In this document: piece by piece, positions 49,956 to 59,458 of the stretch
How the letters are laid out: the number at the start of each line of letters is the position of its first letter
Numbering within the stretch: the first letter of the stretch is position 1
From: Candidatus Eiseniibacteriota bacterium
Lineage (GTDB): Bacteria; Eisenbacteria; RBG-16-71-46; JACRLI01
Direction of reading: 5' to 3'
NCBI GenBank assembly: GCA_025351485.1
Contig: JANXVU010000036.1
Location: forward strand, 1 to 64,000
DNA: 64,000 nucleotides
Notes under the pieces: model-generated
Seen by the model: only the letters and a program-made list of their open reading frames with translations
The model's database searches: none
Told to the model about the DNA's origin: nothing
Made by a program: the position numbers and the translations under genes

Positions 49956-51311
49956 CTAGTTCTTCAGCAACTTCTCCGTCTCCGTGAACACCTCTTCCAG
50001 GATGTCCAGCCCTTCCATGGCAGTGGCTTCGTCCAGCACCAGCGGCGGGTTGATCCGGAAGCTGTTGGTGTAGGCCATGGTCAGCAGACCCTTCTGGATG
50101 GCGCGCAGGAAGATGCCTTCGCAGATCTTCTTGTCCAGGCGCTCCCTGGTGTCCTTGTCCTTCACGAACTCGCAGCGGATCAGCATGCCCTTGCCATCCA
50201 CTCCGCCGATGAACGAGAACTTCTTCTCGAACTCCTTGACGCGCTCCAGCATCTTCGCGCCGACCCGTTTGGAGTTTTCCACCAGCTTCTCGTCCCGGAT
50301 GATCTCGATGGAGGCGCGCGCGGCGGCGGCGGCCATCGGGTTGCCGCCGTAGGACGACGAGCTGCCCGAGGCGTTGCTCCACGGCGGGGTGAAGGCGATC
50401 TTGTCGGTGGTGATCACGCCGGCCAGCGGGAAGCCCGCGGCGAAGCCCTTGCCCACGGTCATGATGTCGGGAACGATGCCGTCGTGGTTCACCCCGAACC
50501 ATTCACCCGAGCGGCCGAAGCCGGTGATCATCTCGTCGGCGATCAGGAGCGCGCCGAATTCCTTCGCGATCTCCTGGATCTTCTTCATCGCGCCCGGAGG
50601 CGGCACCACGTTGCCGTTGGTGCCCTGGATGGGCTCCACGATGATCGCGGCCACCGAGTTGGTGGTGGTGGTCTTGATCAGGTCGCGGGCGAAGTCCAGG
50701 CAATGCAGGTTGCAGGTCGGGAACTTCATCTTGAACGGGCAGCGGTAGCAATCGGGGTAGGGGGTCGAGTACAGGCCCGGCATGAGCGGTCCCATGCCGT
50801 GCTTGAAGGTGGAGCCCAGCACTCCCAGGACGCCGCCGGTCTTGCCGTGAAACCCGCCCCAGAATCCCACCACCTCGAATTTCTTGGTGTAGGCCTTGGC
50901 CAGCCGGATGGCCGCCTCGACCGCCTCGGCGCCGCCGCTGTAGAACTGCACGCGGTTCAGGTCGCCCGGGGTCACTTCGGCCACCAGCTCGGTCACTTTG
51001 ACGCGGTTCTCGGAAGTGAAGCTGCCCACCGCCACGCGCTTGATCTGCCCGGTGAGCATTTCCACCCACTTGGGGTGCGAGTGGCCCAGGGCCGCCACGT
51101 TGATGCCGGCGATGAAGTCGATGTAGCGGTTGCCGTCCACGTCGGTGAGCGTGGAGCCCTCGCCGTGGTCCATCACCAGCTGGGACATCAGCGCGAAGCC
51201 CTGCGTGCCCGGGGCCAGGTGCTGCTGCTCCTCCTGGAAGAGCGCCATGGACCTGGGTCCGGGGATGGCGGTCTTCCGGATGACGGCGGGGGTCTTAGTC
51301 GATTCTGCCAT
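49956..51311 (-). CDS. Class III PLP-dependent aminotransferase
   Basis: YIDFIAGINVAALGHSHPKWVEML; QFYSGGAEAVEAAIRLAKAYT; GALLIADEMITGFGRSGEWFGVNHDGIVPDIMTVGKGFAAGFPLAGVITTDKI. Confidence 0.95.
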   Translation of the reverse strand: MAESTKTPAVIRKTAIPGPRSMALFQEEQQHLAPGTQGFALMSQLVMDHGEGSTLTDVDGNRYIDFIAGINVAALGHSHPKWVEMLTGQIKRVAVGSFTSENRVKVTELVAEVTPGDLNRVQFYSGGAEAVEAAIRLAKAYTKKFEVVGFWGGFHGKTGGVLGVLGSTFKHGMGPLMPGLYSTPYPDCYRCPFKMKFPTCNLHCLDFARDLIKTTTTNSVAAIIVEPIQGTNGNVVPPPGAMKKIQEIAKEFGALLIADEMITGFGRSGEWFGVNHDGIVPDIMTVGKGFAAGFPLAGVITTDKIAFTPPWSNASGSSSSYGGNPMAAAAARASIEIIRDEKLVENSKRVGAKMLERVKEFEKKFSFIGGVDGKGMLIRCEFVKDKDTRERLDKKICEGIFLRAIQKGLLTMAYTNSFRINPPLVLDEATAMEGLDILEEVFTETEKLLKN

Positions 51312-52116
51312 GGGCACGGGCCTCTTTCAGGATCTGGTCGGCGATCTTCACCGAAGCGCGGTCGCGGAAGCGGGCGAAGCTCGGCCAGTCGTTCAGGTCA
51401 ATCAGGGTGATGCCGCGATCGTGCACCACCAGGTCTCCGCCGTAGATGGACAGTCCCGTGGCCCCGGCGGCGCGTTCGGCTTCCTCGCGCAGGACCTCGG
51501 GGTCCACCGGGCGGGTGCCCGGACCCTCGGAGTGATACCACTCGAAGAACCCGTTCTTGTGAATTCCATAGAACTTGATGACGTCCCCGACGATATGCTC
51601 CTGGAGCACCGCCCGGTCGATGCCGCGCTCGCTCATGGCCTTGAGCACCGCGCCGGCCTCGCCGACGCCGTCCACCTTGACCACGTCGGACTTCTGGGTG
51701 GCGTGCACGTCGCCGCGCTTGACCCACATGGAGCCCATCTCCGCGGCCTCCCCGGGGAGCCGGTCGTCCGCGGTGTCCACCACCAGGGTGCGCGGGAAGG
51801 GAACCCCGGCCTCGGCGAAGCGCTCGGTCATGTAGGTGCGGTAGCAGTTGCGGACCGAGCCGTAGGAGTTGATCAGGAGCTTGCCCTGCTCTTCCAGCCG
51901 GTTGAGCCAGGCCATGCTGCGGGGCCCCTGGCACATGTGGAAGACCACCGGGCCCTGGATGCTGGCCGTGGGCAGGTCGTCCTCGCTCACCATGTCCACG
52001 CGATACCCGCGGGCCTCGATGGCCTCGCGGGTGAGTCGCATGATGGCGGCGTCATTGGATTCGTGGTTCGGGGAAAACTCGACGGATCTCGCGATCCCCG
52101 TAAAATGTGGGGTCAT
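51295..52116 (-). CDS. ATP-grasp-like (RimK/D-ala-D-ala ligase-type) protein
   Basis: Start MTPHFTGIARSVEFSPNHESNDAAI; INSYGSVRNCYRTYMTERFAEAGVPFPRTLVV; MWVKRGDVHATQ; YGGDLVVHDRGITLIDLNDWPSFARFRDRA; 4-nt overlap with the next gene. Confidence 0.75.
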   Translation of the reverse strand: MTPHFTGIARSVEFSPNHESNDAAIMRLTREAIEARGYRVDMVSEDDLPTASIQGPVVFHMCQGPRSMAWLNRLEEQGKLLINSYGSVRNCYRTYMTERFAEAGVPFPRTLVVDTADDRLPGEAAEMGSMWVKRGDVHATQKSDVVKVDGVGEAGAVLKAMSERGIDRAVLQEHIVGDVIKFYGIHKNGFFEWYHSEGPGTRPVDPEVLREEAERAAGATGLSIYGGDLVVHDRGITLIDLNDWPSFARFRDRASVKIADQILKEARAHGRID

Positions 52117-52820
52117 GAAGATGGCTCCCAGAGGGCCACGTATTCCTCGGCGGCCCTCACGTCCTGCGGTCGGTCCACGTCGACCGTCTTGGGAAGGCGG
52201 TGACCGTGGAGGCGGAAGCCCGAGTCGACAAGGTGTCCCAGGAAATTCCGCATCTTTTGGATGCCCAGCGACTCGGCCCTTTCGAGTTCGGGCCAGATGC
52301 AGGGTGTGAAATAGTAAATGCCCGCGGTGACCCATCGGGCGCCGCGGAGCCCCGTTCCCAGGCGGGTGATCCGATCACCCCGCATCCGCACGCACACCGG
52401 CTTCTCGTCGTCCACGAAGGATGTCAGGGCGAGCGTGCCGTGCGATCCGCGCCGGGCCCTGGCGGCCGCTGACATATCCGCGAGCGCCCCGGGGGGCATG
52501 ATGGAATCGACCATGGCGACCAGCGCGTCCTGATCCCGAAAGAAGGGACTCAGTTCCAGGAGGCTGTGCATGGAACTAAGTGTCGACCGTACCACAAAGT
52601 GGATGGGAAGCGGTAGCCCGAGGCCCAGAACCCGGTCGCGGACCGCAGTGGAAGCCTCGTTGACAATAATGTGAACGGATTCGGCGCCGGCGGCGTGGAG
52701 TTGCTCGATCGTCCTGTGAATCAACGACTTACCGCCGATTTCCAGCAACGGTTTCAGCACCGGCTCGCCCTGGCCCTGAAGGCGGAGCCCCTCGCCGGCA
52801 GCCAGGATCCCGGCCTTCAA
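52113..52820 (-). CDS. Nucleotidyltransferase family protein (sugar-phosphate/phosphoalcohol cytidylyl- or uridylyltransferase type)
   Basis: MKAGILAAGEGLRLQGQGEPVLKPLLEIGGKSLIHRTIEQLHAAGAESVHIIVNE; VAMVDSIMP. Confidence 0.88.
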   Translation of the reverse strand: MKAGILAAGEGLRLQGQGEPVLKPLLEIGGKSLIHRTIEQLHAAGAESVHIIVNEASTAVRDRVLGLGLPLPIHFVVRSTLSSMHSLLELSPFFRDQDALVAMVDSIMPPGALADMSAAARARRGSHGTLALTSFVDDEKPVCVRMRGDRITRLGTGLRGARWVTAGIYYFTPCIWPELERAESLGIQKMRNFLGHLVDSGFRLHGHRLPKTVDVDRPQDVRAAEEYVALWEPSS

Positions 52821-53509
52821 ATTGTTTCACCCCAAAGGCTTGGGAATTCGCGGACACTTTCCAGGGTGTGGTCGGGACGAAAGTCGGTGGCGCGTGGGAT
52901 GACGCCCTGGATCCAGACCGTGCTGAGCCCCAGGGCGCCGGCCGGCCGGAGGTCCATGTCCACCGAGTCTCCCACCATGGCCGTCTCCCCGGGCGCGGCG
53001 CCCAGGGTGGCGAGGGCATGCCGGAAGAAGGCCGGGTCGGGCTTTCGAAGCCCCACCACCGCCGAATCGAACACCGAGTCGACCAGGGCCAAGAGCCCCT
53101 CTTCCCGCAGGATGATCTCGAGGTTGCCCGTGAAATTGGAAAGGATGCCCGTCTTCACGCGCCCTTTCAGGAGCCTTAACACGGCCGAATTGCGGGCCAG
53201 GTAGTCTCGGGTCTCGAGGGTGAGCCTCCGACCGGCCTCGTCCGCCACCGCTTCGGTGGGATGGCCGAGGTCCCTGAGCATCAGCGCGCATTGATAGCGG
53301 ATGACGGCAGGAAGGTTCATCGCTTTGACCGCGGGGTCGGAATTGACCACGCGCTCGGAGGCCCTGAACACGTCGTCCAGGGCCTCCGGGGCGTAGCTCA
53401 GTTCCATGGAGCGGAAGGTGGAGTCGAACCGGCGGCTCCAGTGGATCCCGTCGCCGTCGAGTGTTCCGCCGAAGTCGAACAGCACCGCGGCCCAGCGGAG
53501 AGAGTTCAC
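52817..53509 (-). CDS. HAD-superfamily hydrolase
   Basis: AAVLFDFGGTLDGDGIHW motif I; TGILSNFTGN motif II; GLRKPDPAFFRHAL; MVGDSVDMDLRPA; GTG start overlapping the upstream stop. Confidence 0.9.
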   Translation of the reverse strand: MNSLRWAAVLFDFGGTLDGDGIHWSRRFDSTFRSMELSYAPEALDDVFRASERVVNSDPAVKAMNLPAVIRYQCALMLRDLGHPTEAVADEAGRRLTLETRDYLARNSAVLRLLKGRVKTGILSNFTGNLEIILREEGLLALVDSVFDSAVVGLRKPDPAFFRHALATLGAAPGETAMVGDSVDMDLRPAGALGLSTVWIQGVIPRATDFRPDHTLESVREFPSLWGETI

Positions 53510-54486
53510 CGCACTCCGGCCATGGTGGGCCGGCCGGCGTGGGCCGGGTCCGGGGTCGGCGATTCGGCCCGCAGTTCCGTCAGCAGCCGGCCGCTGGGGC
53601 CCCGCTGGATGGCCGTGAGGATGATGGCGTATGCGGAAAAGCCCACCGCGGTGATCCAGAGGTAGGCCTCGGGGCGGCGGCTCAGGATGCTGGCGGAAAG
53701 CGCCACCAGGTGCATATTCGATCCAAGGTAGTTCCACCACCGCACCATCTTGCGCTGCTCATGCCCGTAGCGCGCCGCGAAGGATTCCGAAACCTGCCCG
53801 CCCTGGAAACGCTCCTCGATGGCCATCTTGAGCGGTTGGTAGGTGGGAGTGGTCCGCGCCAGGCGGCGGGCGTACGACTTGTACAGGCCCAGCATCAGCC
53901 TCTTCCCCAGGGACTGGCCGGCGGCCTCGTCGCGCTGGGCGCGTTCCAGGGCCTGCAGCGAGTCCTCGTCGGCGGCTTCCCGCTTCTTCACCACGCGGAT
54001 GTACTCGGTTCGGTAAAAGTCATAGAGGGAACTCTGGAAGGAATGGGCGAACAGGGCCGCCAGGGCCAGGAGCGGGTAGGTCCAGTCCCCGGTGTCCAGG
54101 TACAGGCCGATTCCCAGGACCGTGTAAATGGTCAGGAACAGGGCCATGCTGCACATTCCGTCGATGATCCGGCCGTACCGGGATGGGCGGGTGGAAAGCC
54201 GGGCCAGCTGGCCGTCGGCCGCGTCCAGCACTTCGGAAGTCCAGAGCAGCACCACCGCCAGGACCAGCGCCGCATAGGACGGTCCGAAAAGGAAGAACGC
54301 CGAGGCCATGCCGATGAGCATGCCGCCCACGCTGACCTGGTTCGGGGTGATCTTCAGGGGCAGGAAGGCGGCGGTGAAAAGCACCGCCACGGGCCGGCAG
54401 AAGTACCGGTCCAGGTTCTCCTCGATCTCCCAGGCTTTGAACACCTGTCGGGACTCGAGTTCTTCCCGAAGGCTGCGAAGGCTCAT
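53506..54486 (-). CDS. CDP-alcohol phosphatidyltransferase family membrane protein
   Basis: SEVLDAADGQLARLSTRPSRYGRIIDGMCSM matches DxxDGxxARx8GxxxD of the family; multiple TMs. Confidence 0.85.
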   Translation of the reverse strand: MSLRSLREELESRQVFKAWEIEENLDRYFCRPVAVLFTAAFLPLKITPNQVSVGGMLIGMASAFFLFGPSYAALVLAVVLLWTSEVLDAADGQLARLSTRPSRYGRIIDGMCSMALFLTIYTVLGIGLYLDTGDWTYPLLALAALFAHSFQSSLYDFYRTEYIRVVKKREAADEDSLQALERAQRDEAAGQSLGKRLMLGLYKSYARRLARTTPTYQPLKMAIEERFQGGQVSESFAARYGHEQRKMVRWWNYLGSNMHLVALSASILSRRPEAYLWITAVGFSAYAIILTAIQRGPSGRLLTELRAESPTPDPAHAGRPTMAGVR

Positions 54487-54570
54487 TGACTCTCCATGGA
54501 TGGTCGGTATCCAGCGGAGGCATCATCCCAGAGCCGGGACCCGAGGGCAAGGGCGCCCCGGGCCGGGCCC

Positions 54571-55608
54571 TCAGGCGGGGAGGCGCTCCCCGGAAAGCTC
54601 GATGGTCCGGCCCTCGGCGCTGGAACGGTAGCAGGCCTCCAGCGTGCGCACGGACGACCGGGCCTCTTCCCAGGCATCCCGGGAGTAATCCCCCTTTTCC
54701 ATGCGGCCCGCGAATTCCCGGAACATGGGCACGAACCACTCCGAGTGGGACGAATTGGCCGACATCCCGGACTCGAACTTCAACTCCTGTTCGGTGCCGC
54801 CCGAGACCAGCACGATCCGGTCGTCGGACACCCGGATTTCCCCGGTGGAGCCCACCAGGCGGCTGGTGATCTCGCGCACCGGCGAGGCCCAGGTGAAGCC
54901 CAGGCGCGCCACGGCGGCCGGGTATTCCAGGATCACGCTGGCGGTGTCCTCCACCGCGTAGGCCTCGGGGCGCAGCGACTGCATGCGCGCGGTGACCCGG
55001 ATCGGATCCCCCAGCACCGAGCGCAGCTGGTAGACCACGTGGGCGCCGTGGTCCATCATGATGCCGCCGCCCGCGCGAGCGGGATCGGTGCGCCACGAGG
55101 GGTCCCAGGCCGAGTTTCCAGGGTTGGCCTCTTTCCGCCACACGGTCCATTCCACGAAGCGAAGTTCGCCGATTGCCCCCGAGCGCACCGCCGCGACCAC
55201 CGCCTTCCAGGGCGGGGCGTGGTGGTACTGGTGGCCCACCATGAACACCAGCGGCTTGCCCTCCAGGACCACGGCCAGCTCGTCGGCCTCGGCGGAGGTG
55301 CGGCACAGCGGCTTTTCACAGAAGATGTGGGCGCCCCTGCGGGCCGCCTCGCGGATCATGGCGCCGTGGGTCGAGGGAGGAGTGCAGATGTCCACGAAGT
55401 CGGGTTTTTCGGCGGCCCACAGGGCGTCGGAGGAATTGTAGGTCCGGATTTCAGGCCAGGCCTGCCGGATCGCTTCCAGGTTCGACGGCGCCAGGTCGCA
55501 GCACGAGGTGATCGACATTCTTTCCCGCAGGGCGGGATCGGAGGCCAGGGCCTCCAGGTGTCCGCGGCGGGCGATGTTGCCGGCGCCGAACAGCGCTCCT
55601 TGAAGCAT
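54571..55608 (-). CDS. Gfo/Idh/MocA family oxidoreductase
   Basis: MLQGALFGAGNIARRGHLEAL; HIFCEKPLCRTSAEADEL. Confidence 0.92.
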   Translation of the reverse strand: MLQGALFGAGNIARRGHLEALASDPALRERMSITSCCDLAPSNLEAIRQAWPEIRTYNSSDALWAAEKPDFVDICTPPSTHGAMIREAARRGAHIFCEKPLCRTSAEADELAVVLEGKPLVFMVGHQYHHAPPWKAVVAAVRSGAIGELRFVEWTVWRKEANPGNSAWDPSWRTDPARAGGGIMMDHGAHVVYQLRSVLGDPIRVTARMQSLRPEAYAVEDTASVILEYPAAVARLGFTWASPVREITSRLVGSTGEIRVSDDRIVLVSGGTEQELKFESGMSANSSHSEWFVPMFREFAGRMEKGDYSRDAWEEARSSVRTLEACYRSSAEGRTIELSGERLPA

Positions 55609-55616
55609 GGTTTCTC

Positions 55617-56636
55617 CTAGGCCCTCGGGGGCGCCGGGCCCGCACCGGCGGGCTGACCGGGCTGCAACGGCAACGGCGAGTCCAACATCTCCGCCTCCAC
55701 CTGGATGGGCGGGTTGGCGGTGCGCCGCACCATCAATTGGAAGATGTCCGGCCGGCTGTAGTGCCCGGCCACGTCCAGGCGCGATCTCACGTCCACGGCC
55801 AGCCTGGGGTCGATCTCCGCGTACAGGATCTCTTCCTTCTTGTTCAGCGGTCCCGCGATGAAATTGCCCAGCGGATCCACCACGGCGCTGTCGCCCACGT
55901 TGATCCACTCGTTCTTGTAGTCCTGCTTGAACTCGTAGCGGTCGGGGATGTCGTCCCGGCGCAACGCCATGCACGCGCCGATCACGTACATGCCGCCCTC
56001 GCGCGCCATGTGGCGCAGCGTGGACAGCCACGGCTCGCCGCGGTCCCAGGTGGCCGCCACATAGATCTGCACGCCCTGGGCGCACATCGCGTAGCGCGCC
56101 AGCGGCATGTAGTTCTCCCAGCAGGTCAGGCCGCCCAGGCGGCCGAAGGGGGTGTCGTAGACCTCCATGGTGCTGCCGTCGCCGCTGGCCCAGATGAGCC
56201 GCTCGCCCCCCGTGGGCACCAGCTTGCGGTGCCGACCCAGCACCTCGCCGTCGGGGCCCATGTACAGGAGCGTGTTGTAGATGCTGGCGCCGCTGCCCTC
56301 GGAGTTGATCTCGTTGATCCCCATCACCAGGTGCAGGCCTGCTGCTTTCGCGGCCTGGCCCAGGCGCCGGGTGGATTCATCCCCGATCCGCACCGATTGC
56401 CGCACCAGTTCTCCGTACAGGGCGTTGTGGACGGCCCGCTTGCCCGCGGGAATGGACCACACCCAGTCGGGATAACCGGGAAGGAAGGCCTCCGGAAACA
56501 CGACCAGCCTGGCGCCGGCGCGGCCGGCTTCGGCGATCAGCCCGCAAGCCTTCTCCACGGTGGCGTCGCGGTCCATGAACACCGGGCTGGCCTGCGCCAC
56601 GGCGATGCGGACGGTGGGGGAGTTGGATTCGCTCAT
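55617..56636 (-). CDS. Nitrilase / carbon-nitrogen hydrolase family protein
   Basis: VRIAVAQASPVFMDRDATVEKAC; VVFPEAFLPGYPDW; GRHRKLVPTGGERLIWASGDGST; GGLTCWENYMPLARYAM (catalytic Cys). Confidence 0.94.
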   Translation of the reverse strand: MSESNSPTVRIAVAQASPVFMDRDATVEKACGLIAEAGRAGARLVVFPEAFLPGYPDWVWSIPAGKRAVHNALYGELVRQSVRIGDESTRRLGQAAKAAGLHLVMGINEINSEGSGASIYNTLLYMGPDGEVLGRHRKLVPTGGERLIWASGDGSTMEVYDTPFGRLGGLTCWENYMPLARYAMCAQGVQIYVAATWDRGEPWLSTLRHMAREGGMYVIGACMALRRDDIPDRYEFKQDYKNEWINVGDSAVVDPLGNFIAGPLNKKEEILYAEIDPRLAVDVRSRLDVAGHYSRPDIFQLMVRRTANPPIQVEAEMLDSPLPLQPGQPAGAGPAPPRA

Positions 56637-56767
56637 GGGCACAAAATACCACAGCGGGTCGGGATAGCGCACCTGTTCCGCCCCCCGTTCCGGCCCCTTG
56701 TACGCCGGGCGGCCGCGTGGCAGAATCCCTCCCTCGAACCCAACCCGTTCCTCCGATCGAGAGGCCT

Positions 56768-58858
56768 ATGCTCGCGCTTGCTGCCTTTTTGCCGTGGCTC
56801 CTCGCGGCGTCCGTGTCCAACCACTCCACGCCGGTCTTTGACGGCCGCTTCGCCCGGGACCTGGACCTGATCCTGAGTTCCGACTCCCTGGAAGGCCGCA
56901 AGACCGGCCAGCCGGGGGGGCGCCGCGCCGAGGAGTTCGCCGCCGCACGCTTTCGCGAGTGGGGACTTCGGCCGGGCGTCGGGGACACCAGTTACTTCCA
57001 AACCTACAAGTTCCTTTCCACCCAGGTCACCGGGACTCCCGAGCTGACCTTCACCGACTCCCCGGTGGGCGCGCTCAACTACGCGTACGGCAGCGACTAC
57101 GTGGTGTTGCTCTATTCGGGCTCGGGCTCGGCCACCGCCGAAGCCGTCTTCGTAGGTTACGGCATCAGCGCCGCCGACAAGGGCCACGAGGACTACGCCG
57201 GCGTGGACGTGACCGGCAAGGTAGTGATCGCGCTGCGGGGAGCCCCCAGGGACGGCAAAACCTGGGTGGACGAGCGAGCCATGGGCTACAAGGTGCGCAA
57301 CGCCCAGCGGCACGGCGCCAAGGGGGTCCTGATTTGCGAGAACGAGGCGCCCCTGCTGGGCACCATCCAGGAGCGGTTCTTCGAGGAGGACATGCCGGGA
57401 CTGTTCGTGTCCGCCCGGGTGGTGCGCGACCTGTTGATCGGGACCGGTAGATCGTTCGAGGAGCTCAAGACCGAGGCCGGCCAGGGCCGGAACGTCAGTT
57501 TCGGCACGGGTCACGCTGTAAAGCTCGCGGTGAGCAGCGAGGTGCTGCGGGAAGCGCGCGGCCGCAACGTGGTGGCCAGGATCCCGGGCACCGACGCATC
57601 GCTGAAGCGGGAGTGCGTGGTGGTCGGTGCGCACCTGGACCACCTGGGGCGCGACGCGGCCGGACACATCTACCCCGGCGCCGACGACAACGGCTCGGGG
57701 GCCTCCACGGTCCTGGCCATGGCGCGCGAGCTGGCGCGCTCGGGCTGGAAGCCGCGCCGCACCATCTACCTGACGCTGTTCACCTGCGAGGAGCAGGGGC
57801 TGCAGGGTTCCACCTGGTTCGCCGAACACCCGCCCGCCGAGAGCATCGCGGTGATGCTGAACATGGACATGGTCGGCGTGGGCTCCGTCGTGCCCAACAT
57901 GGGCGGCGTGGACCGCTACCCCGAGCTGGTGCGGCTGGCCCGAGCCCTGGTGCCGGACTCGGTGCGCAGCCGGGTGGAGATCGGCGGCAGCGGCCCCGAC
58001 TCGGACCACTGGCCCTTCTCGGAGCGCGGCATCCCGTCGCTGTTCACGCTTTCGGGCGGCTCGCACCCCAACTACCACCAGGTGGAGGACAAAGGCTGGC
58101 GCCTTCAGCCGGAGGTGCTGGACGCCGTCGGCAAGTTCGAGTTCCGGGTGCTGCAGGCGGTGGCCGACACCGCCGCGTTCCGCGTGGACCCGCACCGCAT
58201 GGCCCGGCTGGCAGCGCACATGGCCCGCCCGCTGGCCCGGGCGCGCTACGACGACCGGCGCCACGGGCTGCACGAGGCGGCTTCGCGCGGGGCGGGCGTC
58301 ATCCTGCTGCAGCTGCCGCCGGCCGAGCCGCTCCTTATGTCGGCGCGCGTCTCCAGGCTGGAAAAGGAATTCGCGGTGGACAGTTCGCTGTTCCGGCTGG
58401 CCCGTTCCGCTGCCGATCTGGACGAGCACGCGCAGCGGGGCAAGGTGAGCGTGATCCTGGAGGCGGAAGTGGGCGCATTCGATCTTCAAGACAGCCTGCT
58501 GATCCTGTTCCTGAAACAGCAGGGTGTGCGCGCGGTCCTGCCCGATGGCACGCCCAACGCCACGGAGGCCCACTTCATCGGCAACTCCGGGCTGCTGCTG
58601 GACCAGACGCTGCTGCGCTCGCCGCTCGCGTCGGATCACCCCTCGCTCTACTCGGGCCGGGTTCCGGCGGGCGCCGCGCGGGGATTCGAGTTCGACTCCC
58701 CGGCGGATGCGCGGAGCGAGTCGCCTCGCACCGGCTACCTGCTCGGAGAGGACCCGGTGAAGGTGGCGTCCAGGCTGCTTCAGAAGAAATGGACCCGGGA
58801 GTCGGTGATCAATTGGATGGGACTCAACTTCGCCAAGTTCTGGAAGGAAAACTCATGA
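56768..58858 (+). CDS. Secreted M28 family zinc peptidase
   Basis: VVGAHLDHLGRDAAGHIYPGADDNGSGASTVLAMAREL; TLFTCEEQGLQGSTWF; SDHWPFSERGIPSLFTLSGGSHPNYHQVED; signal peptide. Confidence 0.94.
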   Translation: MLALAAFLPWLLAASVSNHSTPVFDGRFARDLDLILSSDSLEGRKTGQPGGRRAEEFAAARFREWGLRPGVGDTSYFQTYKFLSTQVTGTPELTFTDSPVGALNYAYGSDYVVLLYSGSGSATAEAVFVGYGISAADKGHEDYAGVDVTGKVVIALRGAPRDGKTWVDERAMGYKVRNAQRHGAKGVLICENEAPLLGTIQERFFEEDMPGLFVSARVVRDLLIGTGRSFEELKTEAGQGRNVSFGTGHAVKLAVSSEVLREARGRNVVARIPGTDASLKRECVVVGAHLDHLGRDAAGHIYPGADDNGSGASTVLAMARELARSGWKPRRTIYLTLFTCEEQGLQGSTWFAEHPPAESIAVMLNMDMVGVGSVVPNMGGVDRYPELVRLARALVPDSVRSRVEIGGSGPDSDHWPFSERGIPSLFTLSGGSHPNYHQVEDKGWRLQPEVLDAVGKFEFRVLQAVADTAAFRVDPHRMARLAAHMARPLARARYDDRRHGLHEAASRGAGVILLQLPPAEPLLMSARVSRLEKEFAVDSSLFRLARSAADLDEHAQRGKVSVILEAEVGAFDLQDSLLILFLKQQGVRAVLPDGTPNATEAHFIGNSGLLLDQTLLRSPLASDHPSLYSGRVPAGAARGFEFDSPADARSESPRTGYLLGEDPVKVASRLLQKKWTRESVINWMGLNFAKFWKENS

Positions 58859-59403
58859 GACCCCGCGCATGCGCCCTGGCGATCCTGCTGCTCGCGACTC
58901 TGTATTCGGCGGCATTTTCCCAAACCGCGGCGCCCGCGCCCGCGGCGGCCCCGGACACTTCGAAGGCCGCCCTCGCCACCGCCGACTCCATGCTCGACGG
59001 CCTTGCGGGAATGTGGGAGGGCCAGTTCAGCGGCGGGGGCCTCTACGGCGTGGACCGCCTGATCGCCACCTGGAAGTACGACCGGCGGATCTTGCAGCTC
59101 CAGAGCCGCGCCAGCACCGGGCCGCGCAAGGACTTTGAAGTGATCGCGTTCATCCGGCGCGACGGCGACCAGTACTTCATGATCTACGTGGACGCCAACG
59201 GCCAGTTGGCCCATCTGGACGGCAAGCTCCTGGGCCGGGTGCTGGAGTTCCAGGGCGAGAGCCCGTCCGGCCGGCTGCGCCTGCGATACGACTTTTCGAG
59301 GCCCAAGCGCCTGGCGCTCAGCCGTGAAGAGGCGGCGCCCGACGCCGACTGGCGAAAGATCTTCGATGTCATGTACGCGCGCGGCCGGGTGAAGCGGCCG
59401 TAG
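58855..59403 (+). CDS. Secreted hypothetical protein
   Basis: Signal peptide MRPRACALAILLLATLYSAAFSQ; ATGA overlap with the upstream peptidase. Confidence 0.7.
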   Translation: MRPRACALAILLLATLYSAAFSQTAAPAPAAAPDTSKAALATADSMLDGLAGMWEGQFSGGGLYGVDRLIATWKYDRRILQLQSRASTGPRKDFEVIAFIRRDGDQYFMIYVDANGQLAHLDGKLLGRVLEFQGESPSGRLRLRYDFSRPKRLALSREEAAPDADWRKIFDVMYARGRVKRP

Positions 59404-59458
59404 CGCGATCGAGCCGGGCACCGGCCCTGGTCCCGCAGAAACCTCAGAAAGGTCCCCC

